From positions 434,001 to 498,000 of the forward strand of contig NZ_CP137134.1 in the NCBI RefSeq assembly GCF_033095785.1: 64,000 nt of DNA, given 5' to 3'. Position 1 is the first letter of the stretch. Each line of letters starts with the position of its first letter. The notes under the pieces are model-generated. The model ran no database searches. It saw nothing but the letters and a program-made list of their open reading frames with translations, and had not been told where the DNA came from. Made by a program: the position numbers and the translations under genes. Below are positions 47,274 through 56,142 of this stretch, piece after piece. Source of the stretch: Nitrosospira sp. Is2 (GTDB lineage: Bacteria > Pseudomonadota > Gammaproteobacteria > Burkholderiales > Nitrosomonadaceae).

Positions 47274-47897
47274 CTATGTATCCAGCCACTGGATGATTTT
47301 GGGATTTAATTCTTCGAACGGGCAGTAGCCGCCGGAAATTAGCAAATATAAGGCCGCCTGCTGCCCTATCAGGGTTGGGAAGCCGCGCACACCCAGCTGA
47401 CTCGCCCTGTGAAAATGACCTTGCGTCATGTCCCGGGCTGCGTCGGATTCAAACGCCTGCAGAAACTGCTGTGTCTCCAGCCCCACGTCCCCGGCCAGTT
47501 CGGCCAGGACCACGGCATCCGTTACGTTTCTCTGTTCGACATAGAAAGCGGATTGCACTGCACGAAAAAAAGTGAAGATCGCTTCTGGGTTGAGCATCGA
47601 AACGACAACTACTGCGCGACAAGCAGGCTCGGTGTCGTAAATGAATCCCTCCGGCATCGCGCCCGCAAATTGGAAGGGCTGTCCCGTTACCCGATGCACA
47701 GCCTGCCAATGACCGAGGATCTCCTGCCGCTGGGGGGACGGTAGCGGGTGGCTGGTCCCCGGCCGCAACCCTCCCAGTAACAACTCCACTTTCAGGCGAT
47801 GGCCATACGTATTCCGGACTTGCTCGATTACAGGTGCGAATCCCCAGCACCATGAGCACATGGGATCAGCGACATACCAGAGGTTTTTTTCGTTCAC
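47274..47897 (-). CDS. DsbA-family thiol oxidoreductase/isomerase (FrnE-like)
   Basis: This 207-residue thioredoxin-fold protein has the active site CSWC in YVADPMCSWCWGFAPV, an inserted helical domain, and the cis-proline segment GVRGFPTLI. No signal peptide, so unlike DsbA itself it is probably cytosolic, as in the DSBA-like (PF01323) branch. The start is GTG. Its substrate is unknown. Confidence 0.85.
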   Translation of the reverse strand: MNEKNLWYVADPMCSWCWGFAPVIEQVRNTYGHRLKVELLLGGLRPGTSHPLPSPQRQEILGHWQAVHRVTGQPFQFAGAMPEGFIYDTEPACRAVVVVSMLNPEAIFTFFRAVQSAFYVEQRNVTDAVVLAELAGDVGLETQQFLQAFESDAARDMTQGHFHRASQLGVRGFPTLIGQQAALYLLISGGYCPFEELNPKIIQWLDT

Positions 47898-48025
47898 GGC
47901 AGGTACGGGTTGCGCTCAATTGCCCGGGCCGATGGACGGACCGAAAACAGGCCCAGCCAGCAACCCGCGCGGATGAATGGAGGGTAGCCCATGACGAACC
48001 AGGCCAGCCCTACCCTTCGTTGGGA

Positions 48026-49840
48026 CTACGCCGCTGCGCGTGAAGCTTTCTTGCGTTCATGTTCCTGCAGGAAACGCTTGCGGATGCGGATGGTTTTCGG
48101 GGTAATCTCCACCAGCTCATCATCAGCAATGAATTCGATCGCGGATTCCAGAGTGAGCTGAATTGGCGGCGTCAGGGTCACTGCTTCGTCAGTTCCGGAC
48201 GCACGTACGTTCGTCAATTGTTTCCCTTTTATCGGATTGACGACTAGATCGTTGTCACGGCTGTGAATGCCAATTACCATTCCCTCGTATAAGCGGTCGC
48301 CCGGACTGACGAACATGCGCCCACGCTCCTGTAATTTCCAAAGCGCGTAGGCGACCGCTTCCCCCTGCTCTGCGGAGATGAGCACGCCATTGCGGCGGGC
48401 GGCAATTTCCGGCCGTAGCGGGGCATATTCGTCGAATACGTGACTCATGAGGCCGGTACCACGGGTCATGGTCATGAAGTCCGACTGGAATCCGATCAGT
48501 CCCCGCGCGGGAATACGGTAATCCAGCCGCACGCGGCCGCGTTCGTCCGAGACCATATCCTGCAAATCGCCGCGACGCGCTCCCAGCGCTTCCATTACTG
48601 CGCCTTGATGTGCTTCTTCCACATCCACGGTAAGCATTTCGAAGGGTTCGCATTTAACCCCGTCAATCTCCCGCAGCACCACATGCGGACGGGACACAGC
48701 AAGCTCATAGCCTTCGCGACGCATGCTTTCCAGCAAAATGGTGAGATGCAGTTCGCCCCGGCCGGAAACCAGAAAGGAGTCGGTGTCGCCCGTTTCTTCC
48801 AGCTTCATCGCAACATTGGTGAGAAGCTCTTTTTCGAGCCGCTCGCGCAATTGGCGGCTCGTAACAAACTTGCCTTCCTTACCCGCAAAAGGCGACGTAT
48901 TTACCTGAAAATTCATCGTCAGCGTGGGTTCATCCACTGCGGGCATCGGCAACGCTTCGGGCTGATTGATATCGGCAAGGGTTGCGCCGATACAGAGCTC
49001 TTCAATCCCATTGATCAAAACGATGTCTCCCGCCTGCGCCTCGTCCAGCTGCACACGCTCAATCCCGCGAAAACCCAGCACCTGGTTTACCCTGGCCTTC
49101 TTCGGCGTAGCTGCGCCAGCCATGACCATCACGTCCTGAGCAGGCCTGAGCCGGCCGCGACTGATGCGGCCTATACCGATGCGCCCGACAAAGCTGGAAT
49201 AATCCAGGGCGCTGATCTGAAGCTGCAACGGTTCGTCGGCGTTGCCCGTGGGTGCGCTCACATGCTTGAGGATGACGTCAAACAGGGGGCGCATATCGGT
49301 ACCGGGCTGTTTCAGGTCCGTGGTGGCGTAACCGTTGAGCGCGGAGGCGTACACTACGGGAAAGTCCATCTGGTCTTCGTTGGCGCCCAGCTTATCGAAC
49401 AAATCGAATGTATGATTCACGACCCAGTCCGGACGTGCGCCGGGGCGGTCTATTTTGTTGACCACGACAATCGGAAGCAGACCCAGCGCCAGCGCTTTTT
49501 TAGTGACAAAACGGGTCTGCGGCATGGGGCCCTCGACCGCATCCACTAGTAGCAGCACACCGTCAACCATTGACAGGACGCGTTCGACTTCGCCGCCAAA
49601 ATCGGCATGCCCCGGCGTATCCACAATATTGATATGGACCCCTTCATAATCGACCGCGCAGTTCTTTGCAAGTATGGTAATGCCGCGCTCGCGCTCAATG
49701 TCACTGGAATCCATCACCCGATCCGCAATGTGCTGGTGCGCAGCGAAAGAGCCTGCCTGATGAAGCAGTTTATCCACCAGAGTCGTCTTGCCGTGATCGA
49801 CATGAGCGATGATGGCGATATTGCGTATAGGACGGGACAT
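48026..49840 (-). CDS. typA: Ribosome-associated GTPase TypA/BipA
   Basis: This 604-residue translational GTPase has G1 AHVDHGKTTLVDK, G3 DTPGHADFG, G4 NKIDRPGARP and the BipA-type C-terminus (PKTIRIRKRFLQEHERKK). It acts in 50S assembly and stress or cold adaptation. Length equals E. coli BipA (607). Confidence 0.97.
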   Translation of the reverse strand: MSRPIRNIAIIAHVDHGKTTLVDKLLHQAGSFAAHQHIADRVMDSSDIERERGITILAKNCAVDYEGVHINIVDTPGHADFGGEVERVLSMVDGVLLLVDAVEGPMPQTRFVTKKALALGLLPIVVVNKIDRPGARPDWVVNHTFDLFDKLGANEDQMDFPVVYASALNGYATTDLKQPGTDMRPLFDVILKHVSAPTGNADEPLQLQISALDYSSFVGRIGIGRISRGRLRPAQDVMVMAGAATPKKARVNQVLGFRGIERVQLDEAQAGDIVLINGIEELCIGATLADINQPEALPMPAVDEPTLTMNFQVNTSPFAGKEGKFVTSRQLRERLEKELLTNVAMKLEETGDTDSFLVSGRGELHLTILLESMRREGYELAVSRPHVVLREIDGVKCEPFEMLTVDVEEAHQGAVMEALGARRGDLQDMVSDERGRVRLDYRIPARGLIGFQSDFMTMTRGTGLMSHVFDEYAPLRPEIAARRNGVLISAEQGEAVAYALWKLQERGRMFVSPGDRLYEGMVIGIHSRDNDLVVNPIKGKQLTNVRASGTDEAVTLTPPIQLTLESAIEFIADDELVEITPKTIRIRKRFLQEHERKKASRAAA

Positions 49841-49957
49841 AAAGGATTCCTTCGCCGGAGCGACAAAAGGGCGGCATTATACCAGTTGTGGAGAAGTACG
49901 CCCACACCTGATAGGGTTTATGGAGTCCCGGTCAGGAGTGTTTCAACAAGCAATAAA

Positions 49958-49988
49958 GCAAAACCCCCGGATTGACCGGGGGTTTTGC
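49958..49988 (-). terminator. Strong bidirectional-looking terminator between comEA-like gene and typA
   Basis: 13-bp perfect stem GCAAAACCCCCGG / CCGGGGGTTTTGC with loop ATTGA. It lies 100 bases after the comEA-like gene on the reverse strand. Confidence 0.85.
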
Positions 49989-50088
49989 ATGGTTTGACGT
50001 GCGCTGATGTGGTTTAGTTCATATCAGGCTTGCATTCGGTGTCGAAGCACCTGTCTCCATGGACGTTTCAAAATGTGGCCGGCTCGTG

Positions 50089-50388
50089 TTACTTCGCTGC
50101 TGATTTTTCTTTCGTTTTCAATACCGTGGGCCCGGTAACCGTAACTTCCCTGTAGAGCTGCTTCATGTCGAGGTGCTGTTCATTTACACCATCCACCTTC
50201 GCCAGGTCTTCAGTCACCTTGAACTTGCCTGCTTTTGAACGGTAGTCAATGATGGCCTTCGCTTTGGCCGCCGTGATACCGCTCAGGGTCTGAAGCTCAT
50301 CCTGTGTAGCAGTATTGATATTGACGGCTCCAAATGCCGTACCGGCGAACAGCAGCGGTATGGCCATAATCATGAGTAGCTTGCGCAT
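50089..50388 (-). CDS. ComEA-like helix-hairpin-helix protein
   Basis: This 99-residue exported protein has a signal peptide (MRKLLMIMAIPLLFAGTAFG), then a double helix-hairpin-helix DNA-binding motif starting at VNINTATQDELQTLSGI. This is the soluble ComEA form; family members bind incoming DNA in the periplasm during natural transformation. A lysine-rich tail follows. Single gene with a strong terminator. Confidence 0.88.
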   Translation of the reverse strand: MRKLLMIMAIPLLFAGTAFGAVNINTATQDELQTLSGITAAKAKAIIDYRSKAGKFKVTEDLAKVDGVNEQHLDMKQLYREVTVTGPTVLKTKEKSAAK

Positions 50389-50723
50389 GTTTTTTCCTTT
50401 ATGGTTTAAAATGAACAGCGGAAAGGTGTGTCAAAACCTTTATCCCGGTCCGACACCGAAAAGTATCGGATAAAGACTCACGTATCTTAACCTGATTTGG
50501 CATCGTTTTTAAAATTGCTGTAGAGGCGTGCTCATTTGTGTCAATTAAGATACATATCGTGACCAGCATCACATCGGTGCCTGCTTACGGTGCCCCATCC
50601 AAATACCGAACTTCGGGCGCCTGTGCATTCCGCTGTCATTCGAGCCTGATGCTTCAATTATTCCGACCGGTTTGTCAGGACCTGTGCCGAATGTCTGAAC
50701 GCGTCTTCGAAGTTTGCAGCTAT

Positions 50724-50935
50724 GACGCCTGGAGGCCGGTCAACGGCCGCTGTAGAACCATGAGAAAGTCGCTTGGTGGGCGATCAAGCGCGGCGATCAG
50801 CGTGCTCACCAGAGGGAACGAGAGTGCCAGAATTGGCGCAGATCGCGATCTGGTGTCCGACAGCAATCATGCCCCGAATGACGAGTGAGTAGAGAACCAG
50901 CTTGACAACGCCGGTTACGGGTGCAGGCCCTCGCC
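50724..50935 (-). pseudogene. Broken duplicate of the DUF4239 gene (C-terminal part)
   Basis: About 210 bp align, with roughly 80-85% identity by eye, to 51009-51220 in the next gene: both contain GCCTGGAGG-CGGTCAACGG, then AAGTCGCTT and CACCAGAG-GA-GAGAG-GCCAG. The copy is full of shifts and stops and has no start. It lies in tandem just downstream of the intact gene. Confidence 0.75.
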
Positions 50936-50958
50936 GACCATATTCCTAAAATCATTGA

Positions 50959-51756
50959 TCAGCGCCCGTGACCGGCATCTGGAGGAGCTTCCCCTCCCGC
51001 AACCATTGATGCCTGGAGGTCGGTCAACGGCTCCTGTGGAACCCTGATAAAGTCGCTTTCCGGGCGGTCAAGCACGGCGATCAGCGCAATCACCAGAGAG
51101 AATGAGAGCGCCAGAAGCGATACCGCTCGCGACCTCCTGGCCGAGCCCGTGATGGCGGTCTGATATCCAGTGGCGATCATGCCGAGAATGACCAGGGCGT
51201 AGAGAACCAGCCAGATAATACCGGGAATCTGCGCATGCAAGGCTACAGCTGCACGCAAAGCATGAATATTGATCAGCTCGTTCAGCGATTCAATATAAAG
51301 CGCGGCAACGTCCGAGTTCATGTCCTTGCGCGCGTTCTTGACAGCCATTTCCCATAGCTGATCCTGGATTCGGCGAGACTCAACAAGGAGTTCTTCCATC
51401 TGACTGAGGTCCTGCGCCTGAGCCGCGCCCAAGCGGTCGTCGACGTATTTCCGTAAAAGCCCTTTCGCCTCCGCGCGATCCGGCTCCGGCAGAACATCAG
51501 ACCGCAGCCAGGCGGTGCCAATTGCATTGGCCTCATCCCGTACCAGCGTCTTGCGATCGTGCAGCCGATCCGACGAAATCCCGAAGGTGAACGCCAGCAT
51601 GAACCCCGCCAAGGCAAGGATGGCGCCAGCGATGGCGGATACCGAGGATTCCTTTTCGTCCTCCGACCTCTGTCGCACCCGACACCCGAGCCTGAATCCA
51701 GCCTCGATAGCGAGCACCACCACGATAACCGTTGCGACGAAAATCACCCAAATCAT
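50959..51756 (-). CDS. DUF4239 membrane protein
   Basis: This 265-residue protein has four membrane helices: two N-terminal (VIFVATVIVVVLAIEAGF and IAGAILALAGFMLAFTFGI) and two C-terminal (IIWLVLYALVILGMIATG and AVSLLALSFSLVIALIAVL). Between them is a cytosolic or periplasmic helical section with DEANAIGTAWLR, a conserved feature of DUF4239/bestrophin-like proteins. Function unknown. Two broken copies of its 3' half lie nearby. Confidence 0.8.
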   Translation of the reverse strand: MIWVIFVATVIVVVLAIEAGFRLGCRVRQRSEDEKESSVSAIAGAILALAGFMLAFTFGISSDRLHDRKTLVRDEANAIGTAWLRSDVLPEPDRAEAKGLLRKYVDDRLGAAQAQDLSQMEELLVESRRIQDQLWEMAVKNARKDMNSDVAALYIESLNELINIHALRAAVALHAQIPGIIWLVLYALVILGMIATGYQTAITGSARRSRAVSLLALSFSLVIALIAVLDRPESDFIRVPQEPLTDLQASMVAGGEAPPDAGHGR

Positions 51757-52018
51757 ATTTATTCAATCCTCCTTCGCCCGCTAACCACTTCCCCGTTACG
51801 ATATTGCCGGCAGCAATACAAAAACCTCCACCCCGGGCTCAAAATTGCCTCCGAGTTTTATAACAACCTTAACGAGGAGATCACCAATCACTGCGTTCCA
51901 TGACGTGTTACCGCACACTGCTTCCAAGCACACCGCTTCCATCAACGACGATCGGTCGTTCCACCACAGCGTCGAAGAGCATGCGTTCCCGAAACCTCGC
52001 GACTAATCTGCTCCTGCC

Positions 52019-52667
52019 TTACGCATACAGCAGCGTCCGGCGCGACCGCCAGCCCCAGCTGGATCGCTTGAGAAACAAGCAGCTCGTCAATGATTCGCGC
52101 CGCCGCTTGCCTCCTGGCTTCTTGGTGAGCGGACCGGTGTCCTCGATCTTCTGTCCGCCCTTGCCGTTCGCCTGGCAGTGCAGCACGCCTCGGGGACCAT
52201 AACGCTTCCTGAACTCCGGGTCCCGGGGGTAGTCCGGAAGTTCCGGCTCTTCTTGGGCGTTCAGGTGGTAGAGATTGCCAAAGAACTCGTCAAAGCCGTG
52301 CACGGTTGGCAGGAACTCATCCTTGTCCCCAAGGTGATTCTTACCGAGCTGGCCCGTTGCGTATCCCAGGGGCTTGAGCAGATCGGCAATGGTCGGGTCT
52401 TCCTTTTGCAATCCAGCGTCGGCGCCGGGCGTTCCCACCCTGGTCAGGCCGGTACGACCGGATTCTGTCCGGTAATGAAAGCAGCGCGCCCTGCGGTGCA
52501 GCTCTGTTGCGTATAATAATATAATCAGTGAATCCGACGCCTTCGGCGGCCACGCGGTCGATGTTGGGGGTCCGATAACACATCTGGCCATGGTTGTTGT
52601 AGTTTATGTTCCACCATCCGATGTCATCGTCGAAGAGGACCAGGATATTCGGTCGTGACGTTGCCAT
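52019..52667 (-). pseudogene. Arylsulfatase pseudogene (two frameshifts, 3' truncated)
   Basis: The start MATSRPNILVLFDDDIGWWN is a clear type I sulfatase N-terminus. The active-site motif QQSCTAGRAAF (CxAGR, the Cys that becomes formylglycine) is present but in another frame, after a shift around 52515-52525. A one-base loss near 52455 (GTC-GTACC where GTCCGTACC is expected) then moves into a third frame carrying KEDPTIADLLKPLGYATGQ and HGFDEFFGNLYHLNAQEEPE. Similarity ends near 52080; only about 215 of roughly 550 residues remain. Not functional. Confidence 0.85.
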
Positions 52668-53529
52668 AAATACCTCTTTAGTCTGTTAGTTATCAGAACC
52701 AGAGCTGAACTGGGATATAACTTATAGACTGCTCAACCTTACACGGCCCTTGTTTATCCGCCATTACCGTGTTGCTGCATGCCGCTCACTCCACCCGAAG
52801 GCCGTTGACAAAATTTGCCCTGCCCGGACCGCCGTAACTTATCTACCCTGGGCAGCGTAAAAAGAATAATGAACATCGAGCCCATGATTTAAAAATAGCA
52901 GTTTTTCAAATCATTACCGAAAAAATACCGGCCCCCGGTTGCGCCGAATTAAACGTAACCCGAAAGTATTCCGTATTCTGGGAAGTGACTCCGTATAGTC
53001 ATCCGAAAGAATGAACGCGTCGAAAACGATACTTCCCGAGACTTCCTGGCCGAGGCCGTGATGGCGGTTTTATATCCGGTGGCGACCACCCTCCCAGGAA
53101 TGACGAAGGCATAGAGGGCCAGACAACGCCGGGAATCTGCTTTTAGTGTTTCTCCTGAAACGCTTATCGGATTTCGGCTAGTGCATTTCGTTATCGGGTC
53201 GCGCGCCCCGTTTTGAGTCCCGGCAGTAACACCAGACTTGGTCTATAAAACGGTTAGGGTGATCCGGACCAAGATTGGCGTGATGCCGGTCAACCGCGAC
53301 GATTAATCCGCCTCTTCACCCGGTAGATAGGGGAATCGCAACGTGGCGTGGCGACTGGAAGGAACTGCGGAATTTTAAAAACAATATCCCGTCGTTTAGG
53401 CCCGTCCGCCCATGACAGATACATTGAAACGGTGAGACGAGGGAGCGCAGTTGCGTAATCGAGGGCTTCAATGAAGCCGGAGGCTCTGTTATAAAAATGA
53501 AATTCGGTCAACGACCCGGAGGAAAGCTA
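52668..53529. other. Decayed region between sulfatase pseudogene and DUF2501 gene
   Basis: Apart from the degenerate DUF4239 copy near 53020-53142, nothing coding is visible. A 73-codon reverse frame (53290-53511) looks spurious. Confidence 0.5.
53020..53142 (-). pseudogene. Second broken DUF4239 copy
   Basis: About 120 bp align with 51113-51240 of the intact gene (shared CTTCCTGGCCGAG-CCGTGATGGCGG-type stretch, then CCGGGAATCTGC). It is shorter and more diverged than the copy at 50724 and in the same orientation. Confidence 0.65.
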
Positions 53530-53973
53530 ATGAATATTTTCAGACGCCCACTGTTAACGAGCATCGGTATTGCAGTTGCAATCCTTTCAGGCTCCATTGC
53601 CGCCCAAGGCTTGGACCAGTTGAAAGATATCACTCGCGGAAGTGGACTCGGCGGCGCGGCCTCGTCGTTGGGATCGTTGTCCTCCATCACATCGGGAAGC
53701 ACAGGTAATGCCGCAGGGATAATCGACTACTGCGTGAAGAACAATTACCTGAGCGGCGATAGCGCTTCTTCGGTCAAGGATCAGCTTATGGAAAAGATGA
53801 CCGGTGCTGGAGATCAACCGGCCGAAAGCAACCCCGACTACATCAGTGGCGCTCGAGGTATTGTGACCGGCAGCAGCGGCCAGAGTGTGGATCTGAGCAT
53901 GACTGGGCTGAAGGGTAAGGCAGTGAAAAAGGCATGCGAAAAGATACTCAACCAGGCTAAGTCGATGCTTTAA
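53530..53973 (+). CDS. DUF2501 (YjjA-like) exported protein
   Basis: This 147-residue protein starts at ATG 53530 (MNIFRRPLLTSIGIAVAIL) after GGAGGAAAGCTA. A signal peptide is followed by a Gly/Ser-rich segment (SGLGGAASSLGSLSS) and the DUF2501 core with GIIDYCVKNNYLSGDSASSVKDQLM and a second Cys near the end (KKACEKIL), probably disulfide-bonded. The family, with E. coli YjjA, has no known function. Confidence 0.85.
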   Translation: MNIFRRPLLTSIGIAVAILSGSIAAQGLDQLKDITRGSGLGGAASSLGSLSSITSGSTGNAAGIIDYCVKNNYLSGDSASSVKDQLMEKMTGAGDQPAESNPDYISGARGIVTGSSGQSVDLSMTGLKGKAVKKACEKILNQAKSML

Positions 53974-54339
53974 TCAGCCTGCAGTTGTCGATCTAATGTC
54001 AGAGGGACACCGGGGGCATCCTTCGGATGGGTGAGTGATGCGTAACCCATGCGAAGGATGCCCGTGCGGCCAGTTCTGCCCGGTACAGTTTACGACCCCA
54101 CGCTCGGCGGCGACTCCGTAATTTTATTGAGGAGAAATCGAAGCCCCAACCATCGATCATGGCCATCTTCCATAGCTCGCCCGCGACACGGCCGTTGACT
54201 CAACGGCTCGTACGCCGGTTAGTCGAACTCGGGGAGCGGCCATGTGTGCTGAGTGATCAAGACGAGGAGAAACAAGAAGAGGCGGTCAGCTACCAGTTGC
54301 TTGGTCTTGGGGCAGTTAGCCAGAAAGATCAGTTCCCCA

Positions 54340-54630
54340 GGAGAAAATGTGGGCTTGCTGATGCCCAACGTCACTGAAACCATCTGCCTGATTTATGGCA
54401 TGAGTGCCATGGGGCGCACACACCTGCCATGCTTAACTACACGGCAGGTAGCGCTGGAATGCAGAATGCATGCCTCACCGCCAGGGGTGCAAACCATCCT
54501 CATATCGCGCGAGTTGGTTGAGGCAGCAAAGTTAAAGCCTGACCTGGCCAATCTAGAAAATGTTCAGATCGTCTATCTGGAAGATCTGCGCGTGCAATTC
54601 GGCCTATGGGACACCCTTTGGCTCATGGGC
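54340..54630 (+). pseudogene. Fragment of an acyl-ACP synthetase / Aas-type AMP-binding enzyme
   Basis: About 95 residues, from GENVGLLMPNVTETICLIYG through TILISRELVEAAKL to VQIVYLEDLRVQFGLWD, resemble the N-terminal region of the AMP-forming synthetase domain of Aas (GENVGVLLPNV..., ...ITSRAFIE..., ...IYLEDVR). The AMP-binding P-loop and everything after are missing. The frame outside this segment has no similarity. A relic. Confidence 0.6.
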
Positions 54631-54756
54631 TTTGCATGCTGGATGCCCGCCTGGGCCGTGCCGCGAGGCAGACCAGATGACCCGGCTCACTCTGCCCGAC
54701 GTTGCCATATGGTTGCGATAGGTCCCTCAACCCGGCAACGCCATGGTTGATTGTCT

Positions 54757-55224
54757 TTACTTCACTGTGTAACCCTTGCCTTCAAAGCACGCGCCATAGG
54801 CGCGCTGATATTGCTGTTTCTGTTGGTCTGCAGCGTGCTGCTGTTGGCTGGTGGCCTGCTCATAATTGTCCTGTTTACGCCGTTGCCTTGCCCCACCCGC
54901 CATGGTCCCCGCCACGGCGCCAATCGCAGCGCCCGCGCCGGCGCCACCAGCAATGGCACCAATTATCGCTCCGCCAGCTGCGCCGCGGGCGGCGCCTTTT
55001 ACCCGCTCGCCTTCATGTTGCGGTGGTGGCGGCGCCGCGTACTGGGTGGCTTGCGCCGGGTCGTAGCCCGTCTGCTTCTTGGCCCATGCGTAGCACTCCT
55101 TTTCATCCTTCTGCTGTTGCGCTGCCGACTGCCCTTTTTTCGGGTAGATAACCTGCTGCGCAATTGCCGGAGCGCTGGCGAGCGCGGCCAGCACCGCCAC
55201 TGACATTATCGATTTCAAGATCAT
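54757..55224 (-). CDS. Exported glycine-zipper protein
   Basis: This 155-residue protein has a signal peptide (SIMSVAVLAALASAPAIA), a Cys-containing Q/K-rich section (ECYAWAKKQTGYDP), a glycine-zipper hairpin (GAARGAAGGAIIGAIAGGAG then GAAIGAVAGTMAGG, about residues 77-112) that should insert in a membrane, and a Q-rich tail ending with a second Cys (ACFEGKGYTVK). Start is fixed by AGGAGGGCAGGAAAATG. The family (YMGG/17 kDa-like) is often in the outer membrane; role unknown. Confidence 0.82.
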   Translation of the reverse strand: MILKSIMSVAVLAALASAPAIAQQVIYPKKGQSAAQQQKDEKECYAWAKKQTGYDPAQATQYAAPPPPQHEGERVKGAARGAAGGAIIGAIAGGAGAGAAIGAVAGTMAGGARQRRKQDNYEQATSQQQHAADQQKQQYQRAYGACFEGKGYTVK

Positions 55225-55290
55225 TTTCCTGCCCTCCTCGTCTATTTAAAAAATTCCGTCCACCTTGAGATAGCCCGGCGGCTTCCTGGC

Positions 55291-55791
55291 TCAATACACC
55301 AACGGAATTGCAGAAGCGAGTTCATAGCGTACGATGGCGCGAAGCTTGTTCTCGATCTGAAGGTAACGTGCCACCTTTACTCCAGGGAGAACCTTGCTAA
55401 GCTTGGGCACATAAGACTTCTTCAACTTGGCTTCGTCCACATCGATATCAATCGCTTCGTCAATAAGTTTGCGTGCCGTCTTGTCCATTAGCGCACCCTT
55501 GTTGTACGCCAGGGCGTATTCATTGATTACCTTGGCCATGCGCTCGTTGAGCTTGTGCAGATCCGCCTGATAGGCCTCGTAGACCGCCCAGAAACCCTTT
55601 GCCTCCTCCTCGCTCAGGTCCATATTCTCCGCAACAATAAACTTCTTGTCCGCGCGCACCTTGTCGCGCAATATTTCCATATCACTGGCACCTGCCTGGG
55701 TGTCCTCAGCGCTAAACGCCGGCACGGCCAACGTTGCAGCCAGGACCAAAACAACTGCGCGCAGCATCTCCCACGAATAATTTCTTATCAT
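55291..55791 (-). CDS. Periplasmic helical protein, unknown function
   Basis: This protein has 166 residues from ATG 55791, chosen because GGAGG sits 5 bases upstream. Signal peptide about 1-27 (VLVLAATLAVPAFSA), then an all-helical charged domain (DLSEEEAKGFWAVYEAYQADLHKL) with the look of Spy/CpxP-like periplasmic helical proteins. No cysteines. It is 67 bp upstream of the glycine-zipper gene, and the two may share a transcript. Confidence 0.7.
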   Translation of the reverse strand: MIRNYSWEMLRAVVLVLAATLAVPAFSAEDTQAGASDMEILRDKVRADKKFIVAENMDLSEEEAKGFWAVYEAYQADLHKLNERMAKVINEYALAYNKGALMDKTARKLIDEAIDIDVDEAKLKKSYVPKLSKVLPGVKVARYLQIENKLRAIVRYELASAIPLVY

Positions 55792-56142
55792 TTTTGCCTC
55801 CATCAAAAGGTAACGGGTAACTGGTTGAGCTTTATGCCGAACGTCTTATCTTACTTAAGGGTGTAACCAGAAGAGCAGGTACCTGTAGTCGATCAGGCAT
55901 CCATTAAAATTCAGTATAGCAGCGGGTCGACTAAATGCCTCTGCTTCACCTGCACACCGGATGAGATGTGTCGAGGGGCTCGTGGCTGGCTGGCTAGTAC
56001 CCGCTTTATCGCCACAAAGCGACATGTATCAGTTAAAAAAAGCCGGATAGAACGGACTTTCGTGCTGCCCGCTGCAAAAGACTCAGATCAAGTTTAACTG
56101 TCATCTTACGCTTTCCATTCCACGTCCCAGCAAACCCGACGG
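55792..56142. other. Intergenic region, no gene seen
   Basis: About 350 bp, moderately AT-rich, with no ORF or hairpin that I can support. Confidence 0.35.

Noticed and set aside
48440..49549. 369-codon forward open frame
   Set aside because: Antisense to typA, a universally conserved gene.
50538..50888. 116-codon forward frame
   Set aside because: The DNA is explained by the broken DUF4239 copy on the other strand.
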